A DNA stretch of 64,000 bases from an uncultured Eubacteriales bacterium (GTDB lineage Bacteria; Bacillota; Clostridia; Peptostreptococcales; Anaerovoracaceae), in the NCBI GenBank assembly GCA_900542295.1, contig UQNJ01000003.1, positions 62,001-126,000 of the forward strand. Direction: 5' to 3'. Shown in pieces: positions 49,837-59,136 of the stretch. The position numbers and the translations under genes are program-made. Position 1 is the stretch's first letter. Each line of letters begins with the position of its first letter. The notes under the pieces were generated by a model. It was not told where the DNA came from. It ran no database searches and saw only the letters and a program-made list of their open reading frames with translations.

Positions 49837-51105
49837 ATGATAAAAAGCAGCTATTCTGGTTTCTTTAAACTTCCAATGGAAAGGAGGCTTGAGGAAGTAG
49901 GAGAATTTGCATCCCTTACAGAAGAGGAAAAAAACGTTCTTACATCTGCAGATTCTTTAGACAATGATAAGGCAGACCATATGATAGAAAACGTAATAGG
50001 CAAGTTTGCATTACCTATGGGAGTGGCAATAAACTTTATTATTAACGGTAAAGATAAAGTGATTCCAATGGTTTGTGAAGAACCGTCAGTAGTGGCGGCT
50101 TGCTCAAATGCAGCAAAGATGGCTCGCACTTCAGGCGGATTTAAGACTTCATCATCCGGGAATGTAATGATTGCACAGATTCAGATTATTGATGTGCCTA
50201 CACCGCATGCCTCAAAGAGCATGATTCTGGAGAGAAAAGATGAAATCATGAGAATATGCAATGAAAAAGATCCTATGCTTGTAAAGATGGGCGGGGGCGT
50301 CAGGGACGTAGAGGTAAGAACTATCGAAACTATAACAGGTACAATGGTTGTAGTCCATCTTTTGGTTGACACCAAGGATGCTATGGGAGCCAATGCGGTA
50401 AACACTATGGCGGAGGCTGTAGCACCTTATATCGAAGAAATTACAGGTGGCAATGTAGAACTCAGGATACTGTCAAATCTGGCAGATCACCGCATTGTGA
50501 GGGCAAGAGCAGTATGGAGAAAGGAGGATATAGGCGGACAGGAGGTAGTAGATAAGATATTGAATGCTTATGCATTTGCCGCCGCAGACCCATACAGAGC
50601 AGCTACACATAACAAGGGAATTATGAATGGAATAATTCCGGTAGTAATAGCTACGGGAAATGATACAAGAGCAATAGAGTCGGGAGCACATTCCTATGCA
50701 TCAAGAAACGGCAGATATACATCGCTTACTACATGGGAAAAAGATGAGAACGGTGATCTGGTCGGTGCAATAGAAATGCCAATGGCAGTGGGTCTCGTAG
50801 GTGGTGCAACCAAGATACACCCGGCTGCAAAGGTTGCAGTAAAGATGTTAGGTGTTGAAACTGCCGCAGAACTTGGGCAGATCATAGCATGCGCAGGGCT
50901 TGCCAACAATATGGCAGCAATGAAAGCTCTGGCAACTGAGGGTATACAGAGAGGTCATATGTCTCTGCATGCAAGAAACCTTGCAACCACAGTAGGTGCA
51001 AAAGGAGAGATGTTAGAACTTATTGTCAAGCAGATGGTCAGAGAAAAGAAAGTGCGCATAGAATATGCCCAGCTGCTGTTTGAAAAATACAGTGAAGGGA
51101 AGTGA
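49837..51105 (+). CDS. mvaA: Class II (degradative-type) HMG-CoA reductase
   Basis: A 422-residue enzyme with strong resemblance along its length to the Pseudomonas mevalonii enzyme, which oxidises mevalonate with CoA and 2 NAD+ to HMG-CoA. The catalytic residues are kept: Glu82 (CEEPS), Lys260 (AATHNKGIMNG), Asp276 (ATGNDTRA) and His378 (LHARN). The NAD-binding DAMGANAVNTMAEA motif is intact. No membrane domain. In organisms using it for biosynthesis the gene lies with mevalonate kinase or HMG-CoA synthase; none is here. Instead it is flanked by a lyase-like enzyme and AcnX within an inducible cluster with an importer, which favours the catabolic direction. Confidence 0.93.
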   Translation: MIKSSYSGFFKLPMERRLEEVGEFASLTEEEKNVLTSADSLDNDKADHMIENVIGKFALPMGVAINFIINGKDKVIPMVCEEPSVVAACSNAAKMARTSGGFKTSSSGNVMIAQIQIIDVPTPHASKSMILERKDEIMRICNEKDPMLVKMGGGVRDVEVRTIETITGTMVVVHLLVDTKDAMGANAVNTMAEAVAPYIEEITGGNVELRILSNLADHRIVRARAVWRKEDIGGQEVVDKILNAYAFAAADPYRAATHNKGIMNGIIPVVIATGNDTRAIESGAHSYASRNGRYTSLTTWEKDENGDLVGAIEMPMAVGLVGGATKIHPAAKVAVKMLGVETAAELGQIIACAGLANNMAAMKALATEGIQRGHMSLHARNLATTVGAKGEMLELIVKQMVREKKVRIEYAQLLFEKYSEGK

Positions 51106-51111
51106 TGGAAG

Positions 51112-52353
51112 ATGTATTTGACGGCTGAGGAAAAAACTATATTGTCGGGTCAAAAAGGCGAAGCGGCGAAGCTTGCGATGGAAACCTTAGTGAAGATTGG
51201 AGAACTCAATGGCGCAGAAAAATTTGTACCTATTAAGAATGTACATCTGGTATTGCATGCTTATAAGAGTGCCTTTGATGCAGGGGTGGAAATTGCTGAA
51301 AAAATAGCTAATATAGGTGGCCGTTTCTCAGTGCCTGTAACTATTGATCCTTACGGAATGGATGCGGAGGATTGGAAAGCGGCGAAAACTCCCGAACATT
51401 ACGCCAAGCAACAGATGAGGCTCGAAAGAGCAGTGATGAAGATGGGGGTTATTCCTAACTGGACATGCACTCCGTATTATGGATTTACTGCACCAAGAAT
51501 GGGGGAACATCTAGCATGGTCAGAAAGCTCAGCAGTCGCATATGCAAATACTGCTTGTGGAGCAAGAACAAACAGACAGACGGCGATAGTAGATATTTTC
51601 TGTGGAATTGTCGGAAGAGCACCATTTATGGGCCTTCATAAGGACGAAAACAGAAGAGGGCAGGTGCTTATAAACCTTAAAGTAAAAAGAACACTCGAAA
51701 ACTGGGAATATCCAGCGCTTGGATATTTGCTTGGTCAGAAATTAGGAGCAAGAATAGGTGTTGTTGATGGAATGTATGGCAGCCCAAACAGCGAGGATTT
51801 AAAAAACTTTTGTGGAGCAGCTGCTGCAGCTGGTTCAGTAGCGCTTATGCATATAGTAGGAGTTACCCCGGAAGCGCCGAATATAGAAGCAGCCTTTGGA
51901 GGAAATGAGCCCCAGGAAATAATAGATGTGACTGAGGAGGACATAAGAAATACAAGGAAATCCATGTGCAGCAATACTACCGATAAAGTGGACTTTGTGG
52001 CGTTAGGGTGCCCACATTATACAATAAATGAAATAGTTAAGGTTCATAAGCTTCTTAAAGGCAGGAAAGTACATCCTGATACAGCATTTTGGATATATGC
52101 AAACTCTTATGCGTTAAGACTGGCTGAAAAGATGGGTATAAGGCAAGATCTTGAAAAATTGGGAGTAGTTATAAGAGCAGAAACATGCATGATTATATCG
52201 CCTGTAAAAGATTGGGGATTCAAAACAATGATGACAGATTCAGGGAAATGTTCATATTACGGACCGGCTGAGTGCGGAACGGAAATGATATTTGCAAGCG
52301 TTGAAGAATGTATAGAATCTGCTGTCTCAGGAAAGCTTGAGATATTTAGATAA
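51112..52353 (+). CDS. Aconitase X large (catalytic) subunit
   Basis: A 413-residue protein of the DUF521/AcnX family, the large subunit of a dehydratase with an iron-sulfur cluster. Conserved cysteines occur in TCTPYYG, TACGARTNRQ, GCPH and ETCMII. Known activities of the family are cis-3-hydroxy-L-proline dehydratase in bacteria and phosphomevalonate dehydratase in archaea (mevalonate 5-phosphate to trans-anhydromevalonate 5-phosphate). Placed next to a mevalonate-oxidising reductase, a reaction on mevalonate or anhydromevalonate is attractive, but the hydroxyproline role is not excluded. It starts 6 bp after the reductase gene; the small subunit follows 11 bp later. Confidence 0.88.
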   Translation: MYLTAEEKTILSGQKGEAAKLAMETLVKIGELNGAEKFVPIKNVHLVLHAYKSAFDAGVEIAEKIANIGGRFSVPVTIDPYGMDAEDWKAAKTPEHYAKQQMRLERAVMKMGVIPNWTCTPYYGFTAPRMGEHLAWSESSAVAYANTACGARTNRQTAIVDIFCGIVGRAPFMGLHKDENRRGQVLINLKVKRTLENWEYPALGYLLGQKLGARIGVVDGMYGSPNSEDLKNFCGAAAAAGSVALMHIVGVTPEAPNIEAAFGGNEPQEIIDVTEEDIRNTRKSMCSNTTDKVDFVALGCPHYTINEIVKVHKLLKGRKVHPDTAFWIYANSYALRLAEKMGIRQDLEKLGVVIRAETCMIISPVKDWGFKTMMTDSGKCSYYGPAECGTEMIFASVEECIESAVSGKLEIFR

Positions 52354-52364
52354 GGAGAATTTGT

Positions 52365-52784
52365 ATGAAGACCATTCAGGGAAAAGGAAGAGTAGGAGGA
52401 AAGGCTAAGGGTGAGGCTATAGTTTCGGAAAAGCCCTTTGGCTTCTTTGGTGGAGTCAATCCAGGAACCGGAGTTATTATAGACAAATGGCATGAGTTGT
52501 TTGGAGAAAGCATAAAGGGAAAGGTGTTTATTTATCCTGAAGGAAGAGGCTCTACTGTAGGCGCAGCAATAATCCTTGAGCTAGCAAGGACAGGCTGTGC
52601 GCCTGCTGCCATAGTGAATTGTAATATAGAAACTATAACCGCAGGTGGCGGAGTAATGGCAAAAACTTTTTACGACGCTGAAATTCCAATGATAGACGGT
52701 ATAAAAAAGGAAGAGCTTATGGCCATAGAAACGGGAACATTGGTAGAAGTGGATGGTGATGCCGGGACACTTATCATATTGTAA
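52365..52784 (+). CDS. Aconitase X small (swivelling) subunit
   Basis: A 139-residue DUF126 protein, the swivelling-domain partner of AcnX. It has the IIDKWHELFG strand and the conserved active-site stretch YPEGRGSTVGAAIILELA with the catalytic-site serine. In many bacteria it is fused to the large subunit; here it is separate (split or type II layout), as in archaeal phosphomevalonate dehydratase. GGAGAA before ATG 52365. Confidence 0.88.
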   Translation: MKTIQGKGRVGGKAKGEAIVSEKPFGFFGGVNPGTGVIIDKWHELFGESIKGKVFIYPEGRGSTVGAAIILELARTGCAPAAIVNCNIETITAGGGVMAKTFYDAEIPMIDGIKKEELMAIETGTLVEVDGDAGTLIIL

Positions 52785-52808
52785 TAAATATAATGAGGAG
52801 AATTGCTT

Positions 52809-54410
52809 ATGACAGCGAAAATCTTCGTAAATGGTTCTGTTTTTACATCTGATGATGAACAGCCTTTTGCAAATAGCTTTATCAGTGAAGATGGAATAAT
52901 AATATGGATAGGTAAGGAAAGTGAAATGCCTGAAGTTATGGGGAAAAGGATTGATCTACAGGGGAAGCGTGTAATTCCGGGATTTGTAGACAGTCATATG
53001 CACCCTATAATTTTGGCTGATTGTATGGATAAAATTTCTTGTCTTCCTCCGGAAATAAATTCTATTGAAGAACTTAAAGAAGCAGTAAAAGAAAGAACGA
53101 AAGTCATTCCCAACGGAGAATGGATTAGAGGCTGGGGTTATGATGAAGAAAAATTGGATGAGCATAGAGCCCCCAACAGATGGGATTTAGACGAAGTAAG
53201 TAAGGAACATCCTGTAGAAATATTGAGATCGTGTTCGCATATAAGAACTGTAAATAGTAAAGCTTTAGAACTGGCTGGAATAAATAGAGACACTCCTGAC
53301 CCACAGGGGGGTGAGATAGATCGAGATGAAAACGGAGAACCTACAGGAATTTTAAGAGAAAATGCAAGACATCTTATAGACGATATATTACCACCTAAAT
53401 CGGAATCAGATATAGTTGATAGTATAGTGATATTAGGTGATTTACTTTTATCCCAGGGTGTTGTAGCATTTGCAGATATGGGTAGTCTGGAAATATTAGA
53501 TTACTACAAATATTATATAAAAGCTACAGAAAAAGGTTTAAAGCAATCGGTAGCATTATATTATATGTGGGACTTGTTAAAAGAAGAGTTAACTTGGGAT
53601 GAAGTAAGAAAGGATAAGAGAAATCAAGTTTTTAATGCGGGACTTAAACTTGTAGGTGATGGAAGTGTGGGTGGTCGAACTGCATGGATGGAAAGACCAT
53701 ATAAAGGTTCAAAAAATGAGTTTGGAATGTCTGTATGCAGTGAAGAACTTATAGATAGCGCAATAGAATTTTGCAAGGAAAATCAATGTCAACTTTCATT
53801 TCATGCTATGGGAAGAAAGACAATAAATAGAATTCTTAGAAAATTTTATGATATTAGCCCTTGGACTCAAGATGTACCATGTTTGAGATTAGAACATTTT
53901 ACTGATCCTTCTGAGGAAGCAATTCAAATGACCGCAGAAAAGGGTATAGCAGTATCTACACAAGCAATATTTATTTATTCGGAAATAGAAAGTTATCTTA
54001 ATAATCTTGGTAAGGAATGGTTAGAGAGGACATATCCTATGAAAGATATGCTTAAAGCAGGTGTAAAAACAGCATTATCTACTGATGCTCCGGCTACATC
54101 ATGGGCGATTCCATCAGACCCATTTCCTAATATAAAAAGTGCAGTAACAAGATATGCATATGATGGTACTGAGTGTGGACAAAAAAATCGTATAGATATT
54201 GAGGATGCAATAAAAATGTACACAAAGGAAGGTGCAGAAATCTGCGGATTCCGGAAAATAGGACAGCTTAAGGAAGGATATAAAGCGAATTTTATAGTTT
54301 TATCTGAAGATATTTTGAATATACAAAAGAGCAGAATAGATAAGGTTTTCGTTGAAAAAACATATATAGACGGAGAAGAAGTGTATTCAAAAAGTAAAAT
54401 TGTTACCTAA
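52809..54410 (+). CDS. YtcJ-type amidohydrolase
   Basis: A 533-residue metal-dependent hydrolase of the Amidohydro_3 family. The binuclear metal site begins with the VDSHMHP motif; later come GDGSVGGRTAW, the histidine in LSFHAMG, RLEHF and the aspartate in LSTDAPATSW. It has no signal peptide. Family members deacylate or hydrolyse amides and imides; the substrate is unknown. ATG 52809 has GAGGAG 8 bases upstream. From here on the cluster looks more AT-rich by eye than the first four genes. Position after AcnX suggests it frees the acid that those enzymes use. Confidence 0.85.
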   Translation: MTAKIFVNGSVFTSDDEQPFANSFISEDGIIIWIGKESEMPEVMGKRIDLQGKRVIPGFVDSHMHPIILADCMDKISCLPPEINSIEELKEAVKERTKVIPNGEWIRGWGYDEEKLDEHRAPNRWDLDEVSKEHPVEILRSCSHIRTVNSKALELAGINRDTPDPQGGEIDRDENGEPTGILRENARHLIDDILPPKSESDIVDSIVILGDLLLSQGVVAFADMGSLEILDYYKYYIKATEKGLKQSVALYYMWDLLKEELTWDEVRKDKRNQVFNAGLKLVGDGSVGGRTAWMERPYKGSKNEFGMSVCSEELIDSAIEFCKENQCQLSFHAMGRKTINRILRKFYDISPWTQDVPCLRLEHFTDPSEEAIQMTAEKGIAVSTQAIFIYSEIESYLNNLGKEWLERTYPMKDMLKAGVKTALSTDAPATSWAIPSDPFPNIKSAVTRYAYDGTECGQKNRIDIEDAIKMYTKEGAEICGFRKIGQLKEGYKANFIVLSEDILNIQKSRIDKVFVEKTYIDGEEVYSKSKIVT

Positions 54411-54427
54411 TCACTATAATAGGTGAT
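54410..54427. repeat. Short inverted repeat between amidohydrolase and importer genes
   Basis: ATCAC (54410-54414) and GTGAT (54423-54427) face each other over 8 bp, starting on the last base of the amidohydrolase stop. No T run, so not a terminator. Could modulate mRNA or be an operator. It lies in the longest gap (56 bp) inside the cluster. Confidence 0.35.
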
Positions 54428-54466
54428 GGTATAAATGCCCTTATATTAAAAGAGAGGAGAACAATT

Positions 54467-56110
54467 ATGAAAGGTATGTTCAAAAAATTTGCCGTTTGTG
54501 CACTCATTACGACATTAGTAATCTCTATGGCTGCCTGCGGAAAAAAAGAAACGGCTTCTGAACATCAGGAAGGACAAGTTGTAGTAAATATTGACTGGCC
54601 GGTTTATATTGATCCCGGCGTAGCCAGTAAGGATGCCGATATGATGGCAGCAGTAAACATGTATGACACTTTAACTTTTCCTAACAACGACGGAACGATA
54701 AGCCCGTTAGTAGCTGAAAAGTGGGAGGCCGATAGTACAGGAAAGGTGCATACATTCTATCTTAGAGATGATGTTGTTTTCCATAGCGGCAACAAACTTA
54801 CCGCTAAAGATGTAAAGTTTACAATGGACAGGATGCTTGCTATGGGTGAGGGTTTGGCATATTTATATCATGGCATGGTTGAATCTACAGAAGTAGTAGA
54901 TGACTATACAGTGAGATTTACATTAAGTGAGCCTTCAGGTACATTTCCTACAGCTTTGACGAGACTTTACATTTTAGACAGTGCTTTAGTTACAGAGAAT
55001 ATAGATCCAAGTGGTTCTTATGGCGAATTTGGTGACTATGGAAAGAAATGGCTAAACACCCATGATGCAGGTTCCGGTCCATATAAAGTAAAGGAAATGA
55101 GGACTGAGGAATATGTTCTTATGGAACAGAGTGATAATTATTGGCGCGAAATAGACGAAAAAGCTCCAAAGGAAGCAAAACTTTTAGGCGGCGTTGTTAC
55201 TTCGACAATGAAAACCATGGTTTCAAGAGGCGAGCTTGATGTAACAGATACGGCACAAACTCCGGATACATTAGATGCAATGGTGGAAAAAGGAGGAGCC
55301 TCTCTTGTAAGAGTATTAAGTGGAGGAAATTTTAATATATCACTTAATACAAAATTAGCGCCTACAGATGATGTACATTTTCGTAAGGCTATGGCATATG
55401 CGCTTGACTATGATGCGGTATGCAATGATATATATGTAGGCAGTGTAAAACCTTCAGGTCCAATTATTTCCGGTATGGCATCTGCTCTATCACAGGATGA
55501 AAATCCATATAATTACAACTTGGATAAAGCGAAAGAAGAGTTGAAACAATCGCCATATTATGATCAGCTTATAAGCGGGGAAATGAAAGTAACTCTTTCA
55601 TATTGTACAGAAGGTGGAGAACAACAGGAAAAATTAGCACTTCTTATGCAAGCGGGAATGAGCCAGCTTGGAGTTACAGTAGAAATTACAGGAAAACCTT
55701 TTGCTACTATGATGACTGATGCTTCTACTATAGAAAGCACACCGAATGCTTCATTTGTAAGCTTTAATCCTGCTTATGCAGATGGTGGTCCAGCACTGAA
55801 ACCAAGATATCATTCATCGTCATGTGGTACCTGGGAACAAATGGAATGGCTTCAGAATGATGAAATTGACAAGATGATTGAACAAGCTATGGTTGTAGTT
55901 GATGAAAATGAAAGAAATGAGATGTATAAAGAAATTTCGAGAAAGCTTATAGACATTTGTCCTACAATTTGGGCAGCAGATGTATCTGCAAGTTTTGTAT
56001 ATCGCTCAGATTACATAACTTCAATGCCTGTTGCAGAAGATTATAAAAATGAAGTCGAATCAATCTATCCTCCAGGATACCAGATGTATTTCATGGACTT
56101 TAGATTATAA
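54467..56110 (+). CDS. Dipeptide/oligopeptide-type ABC importer, substrate-binding lipoprotein
   Basis: A 547-residue SBP family 5 lipoprotein that captures the cargo outside the cell. Signal peptide with lipobox SMAAC (Cys24); typical motifs VAEKWEADSTGKVHTFYLRDDVVFHSG (seen in parts) and FRKAMAYALDYD. The family binds peptides, nickel, opines, glutathione or N-acyl compounds, so cargo is not fixed by fold. It starts the five-gene importer block with GAGGAGAA before the ATG. Confidence 0.92.
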   Translation: MKGMFKKFAVCALITTLVISMAACGKKETASEHQEGQVVVNIDWPVYIDPGVASKDADMMAAVNMYDTLTFPNNDGTISPLVAEKWEADSTGKVHTFYLRDDVVFHSGNKLTAKDVKFTMDRMLAMGEGLAYLYHGMVESTEVVDDYTVRFTLSEPSGTFPTALTRLYILDSALVTENIDPSGSYGEFGDYGKKWLNTHDAGSGPYKVKEMRTEEYVLMEQSDNYWREIDEKAPKEAKLLGGVVTSTMKTMVSRGELDVTDTAQTPDTLDAMVEKGGASLVRVLSGGNFNISLNTKLAPTDDVHFRKAMAYALDYDAVCNDIYVGSVKPSGPIISGMASALSQDENPYNYNLDKAKEELKQSPYYDQLISGEMKVTLSYCTEGGEQQEKLALLMQAGMSQLGVTVEITGKPFATMMTDASTIESTPNASFVSFNPAYADGGPALKPRYHSSSCGTWEQMEWLQNDEIDKMIEQAMVVVDENERNEMYKEISRKLIDICPTIWAADVSASFVYRSDYITSMPVAEDYKNEVESIYPPGYQMYFMDFRL

Positions 56111-56153
56111 AAGAATTGTTAATATTAGCCAACTTAAAAAAGAGGAAAAAGAA

Positions 56154-57176
56154 ATGAAAACAAAGGTACTGACGGTGCTTAAACGCATCATTGCCTACTT
56201 CCTCGTACTTGTTGGCCTGTCCATTCTGATTTTCGTTATCGTCCGGATAATGCCGGGCGATACGGCCAGAATGGCGTTAGGTCCGAGAGCGCCGGAAGAA
56301 GCTGTTGAGGCATTAAGAGAGGAAATGCACCTAAATGACTCATACATAGTGCAGTATGGGTATTGGATATCCGGTATATTGGAGGGAGATTTTGGCGAGT
56401 CAATTGTTACGAAAAGGCCCGTTCTTGATGATATAAAATCTTATCTTCCAGCTACATTAGAACTTGCACTTATAACAGCGGTTTTGATTATTGTATTTGG
56501 CATATTACTTGGCGTTGTATCTACAAAATACTCAGGTAAATGGCTCGATGGAATAATACGAACATTATCATATTTTGGCATTTGTGCTCCAGCATTTTTG
56601 TGGGCGGTTTTCGCCATGCTATTATTTGCATATATGATACCGGTATTACCTATTTCAGGAAGATTAAGTGCAGGTGTTAGTCCACCTGAAATGATAACCG
56701 GAATGTATGTTATAGATTTTCTTATACAAGGAGATGTAGCTGGTGCACTCGATGCAATAAAACACCTTATACTTCCAGCCGTAGTAATGTCTTTTGCAGG
56801 TATAAGCCAAGCTGCTCGTATAACAAGGTCTAGTATGGTAGAAAACTTGGACAAACCATATGCTTATGCTGAAAGAGCATATGGAATACCAGAGAATAAA
56901 ATACTTCATAAGTACTTGCTGAAACCATCGTTGAATTCTACAATATCCGTTATGGCTTTAGATATAGCCGGAATATTCGGAAGTGCGTTTTTGGTAGAAC
57001 AGATATTTGGCTATCCGGGTCTGTCAAATTATGGACTTACTGCTATGCTAAATAAGGATGTGTTTGCTGTTTCAGCTGTTGTAATGGTTTTGGGAATTAT
57101 AGTAATAATATTTAATCTTGTGGCCGATTTAGTGATAAGAGCCTTAGACCCACGTGTTCGGTTGGCAGAAAAGTAA
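56154..57176 (+). CDS. ABC importer permease (DppB/GsiC type)
   Basis: A 340-residue permease with six transmembrane segments. N-terminal DppB pattern (LVGLSILIFVIVRIMPGD) and the EAA loop ERAYGIPENKILHKYLL near residue 245 that contacts the ATPase. I use ATG 56154, which has GAGGAAAAAG upstream; the frame is open from 56031 but that would overlap the lipoprotein gene by 80 nt with no ribosome binding site. Confidence 0.92.
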   Translation: MKTKVLTVLKRIIAYFLVLVGLSILIFVIVRIMPGDTARMALGPRAPEEAVEALREEMHLNDSYIVQYGYWISGILEGDFGESIVTKRPVLDDIKSYLPATLELALITAVLIIVFGILLGVVSTKYSGKWLDGIIRTLSYFGICAPAFLWAVFAMLLFAYMIPVLPISGRLSAGVSPPEMITGMYVIDFLIQGDVAGALDAIKHLILPAVVMSFAGISQAARITRSSMVENLDKPYAYAERAYGIPENKILHKYLLKPSLNSTISVMALDIAGIFGSAFLVEQIFGYPGLSNYGLTAMLNKDVFAVSAVVMVLGIIVIIFNLVADLVIRALDPRVRLAEK

Positions 57177-57194
57177 ATTAGGAGGAATGATAAA

Positions 57195-58109
57195 ATGAAT
57201 AATAATAAATCAAGAATAGACATTTCCTCTGTTGATAGCACAAAATTGCCGCACAAAGATCGGCTAACAGAAATAAAAAAGACATGGTATAAGTTTTCTT
57301 TAAACAAGATGTCAGTTGTAGGTCTTGTAATAATAGTCTTAGTTGTGTTTTTGGCAGTATTTTATAAATTCATAGTACCATATCCGGAAGACATAGGAGC
57401 TACTGTGAAATTTTCGGAAGCGCTTCAAGCTCCGTCTGCAGAACATATTTTAGGGACAGATGCTACAGGCAGAGATTTATTCAGCAGAATAATATATGCT
57501 TTCAGAGGTGCTTTAACAATGGGTGTCGGTTGCCTTGCATTGGTAGTACCTATTGGCGGAATCTTAGGTCTTATAGCAGGTTATTGGAATGGTAAGTTTA
57601 TATCCAATTTTATAATGAGACTATCAGATGTGTTCTTAGCCCTTCCGGCACTTATTCTTGTAATGTGCGTGTCATCAATAATGGAACCAAGTATGACTAA
57701 TGCAATGTTGGCTTTAAGTGTTTCATGGTGGCCATGGTATACAAGACTAGTATATGGAATAGTTGTTTCAACTAGAAATGAAACTTATATACGGTCAGCA
57801 GAAGTCCTTGGAGCAAGCAGGGCACATATACTTTTTAAAGAAATTTTACCTAATACATTGTCACCAATACTCACAAAGGTAACTTTGGATATGGGTTGGG
57901 CTATAATGGCAGGTGCTACATTAAGTTATGTAGGAATGGGCGAACAGCCGCCAACTCCTTCACTGGGATCGATGGTTTCAAGTGGAGTAAATTTCTTACC
58001 TGACCAGTGGTGGATGTCGGTTTTCCCTGCACTTGCTATCATGATAATTGTACTCGGTTTTAATTTAGCTGGTGACGGTATTAAAGATATGCTGTCAAAC
58101 GAGGAGTAA
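57195..58109 (+). CDS. ABC importer permease (DppC type)
   Basis: A 304-residue permease, partner of the DppB-like protein. N-terminal cytoplasmic stretch, first helix at about 37-58, then the HILGTDATGRDLFSRIIYAFRGAL segment typical of DppC/OppC and the EAA loop SAEVLGASRAHILFKEILPN (both in adjoining parts). Six transmembrane segments. AGGAGGA 11 bases before the ATG; 18 bp after the first permease. Confidence 0.92.
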   Translation: MNNNKSRIDISSVDSTKLPHKDRLTEIKKTWYKFSLNKMSVVGLVIIVLVVFLAVFYKFIVPYPEDIGATVKFSEALQAPSAEHILGTDATGRDLFSRIIYAFRGALTMGVGCLALVVPIGGILGLIAGYWNGKFISNFIMRLSDVFLALPALILVMCVSSIMEPSMTNAMLALSVSWWPWYTRLVYGIVVSTRNETYIRSAEVLGASRAHILFKEILPNTLSPILTKVTLDMGWAIMAGATLSYVGMGEQPPTPSLGSMVSSGVNFLPDQWWMSVFPALAIMIIVLGFNLAGDGIKDMLSNEE

Positions 58110-58120
58110 GGGAGAAAAAC

Positions 58121-59125
58121 ATGGAAAACAAAAAGACACTGGAAAAAGTAGTCGATGTGAAGGATCTACATATTTCTTTCCGTACTTTTAAAGGATATCC
58201 TCATGTATTAAACGGAGTAAATGTTCATGTAAACAAGAAGGAAAGGATAAGCATAGTAGGCGAAACGGGATGCGGCAAGACGACTACTGTAAATGCGGTT
58301 GCGCAAATATTGGCGAGACAAGCCCGAATAGATAAAGGGGAAATATATTTTAAAGGTAAAAATGTTCTCACAATGCCACAAAAGGAATTGAAAAGGGTGA
58401 GAGCAGAGAATATTTCAATAATCTTTCAAGATCCGATAGCATCTCTCAATCCTGTATTTACAATCGGCGAACAACTCAAAGAAGTAATTAAGTATTCAGG
58501 TGTAGAAGGCGCAGATGATAAAAAGGTTCAAGAGGAGAGAGCAATAAAAGCGCTAAAGGAAACTTCGCTTCCTGACCCTGAGCGTATAATGGAGAGTTAT
58601 CCGTTTCAATTATCAGGTGGTATGAGACAGAGAATATGTATAGCAATGTCTCTTGCTACACCAAGGGATTTGGTAATGGCTGATGAACCAACTACAAATT
58701 TAGATGTAACTATTCAGGATCAAGTGCTGAAGACATTACGTCAAAGAGTTGAAGAAAAGGAAAGCGCATTGATACTTATAACGCACTCTCTCGGAGTGGC
58801 CAGAGAAATGGCAGACAGGATATATGTAATGTATGCAGGTAATATGGTTGAAAACGCTGCATCAAATGAGATTTTTAAGGAATGTCTCCATCCGTACACC
58901 AAAGGTTTAATGAGTTGTATACCTAAATTGGCAGGCGGAGGTATTGCAGAGGGCATTGCAGGACATATACCGAACTATATGGAACCGCCAACAGGTTGTC
59001 GTTTTGCACCAAGATGTCCTTATGCGAATAGTCGTTGTAACGAAAAACAGCCACCTATGTTTGAAGCAGCGCCGGGACATTATGTAGCTTGTTACCTATA
59101 TGAGGGAAGGAGTAATTCTAAATAA
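58121..59125 (+). CDS. ABC importer ATPase (DppD/OppD type)
   Basis: A 334-residue ATPase. Walker A GETGCGKT, Q-loop IIFQDPIASLNP, signature LSGGMRQR, Walker B LVMADEPTTNLD, switch histidine LITHSLG. The C-terminal oligopeptide extension has cysteines in GCRFAPRCPYANSRC that are known in this family to hold a 4Fe-4S cluster. Starts 11 bp after the permease. Confidence 0.94.
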   Translation: MENKKTLEKVVDVKDLHISFRTFKGYPHVLNGVNVHVNKKERISIVGETGCGKTTTVNAVAQILARQARIDKGEIYFKGKNVLTMPQKELKRVRAENISIIFQDPIASLNPVFTIGEQLKEVIKYSGVEGADDKKVQEERAIKALKETSLPDPERIMESYPFQLSGGMRQRICIAMSLATPRDLVMADEPTTNLDVTIQDQVLKTLRQRVEEKESALILITHSLGVAREMADRIYVMYAGNMVENAASNEIFKECLHPYTKGLMSCIPKLAGGGIAEGIAGHIPNYMEPPTGCRFAPRCPYANSRCNEKQPPMFEAAPGHYVACYLYEGRSNSK

Positions 59126-59136
59126 GGAGAACTTCA

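Noticed and set aside
56031..56153. N-terminal extension of the DppB-like permease
   Set aside because: It would overlap the lipoprotein gene by 80 nt, lacks a ribosome binding site and adds a hydrophilic stretch not found in the family.
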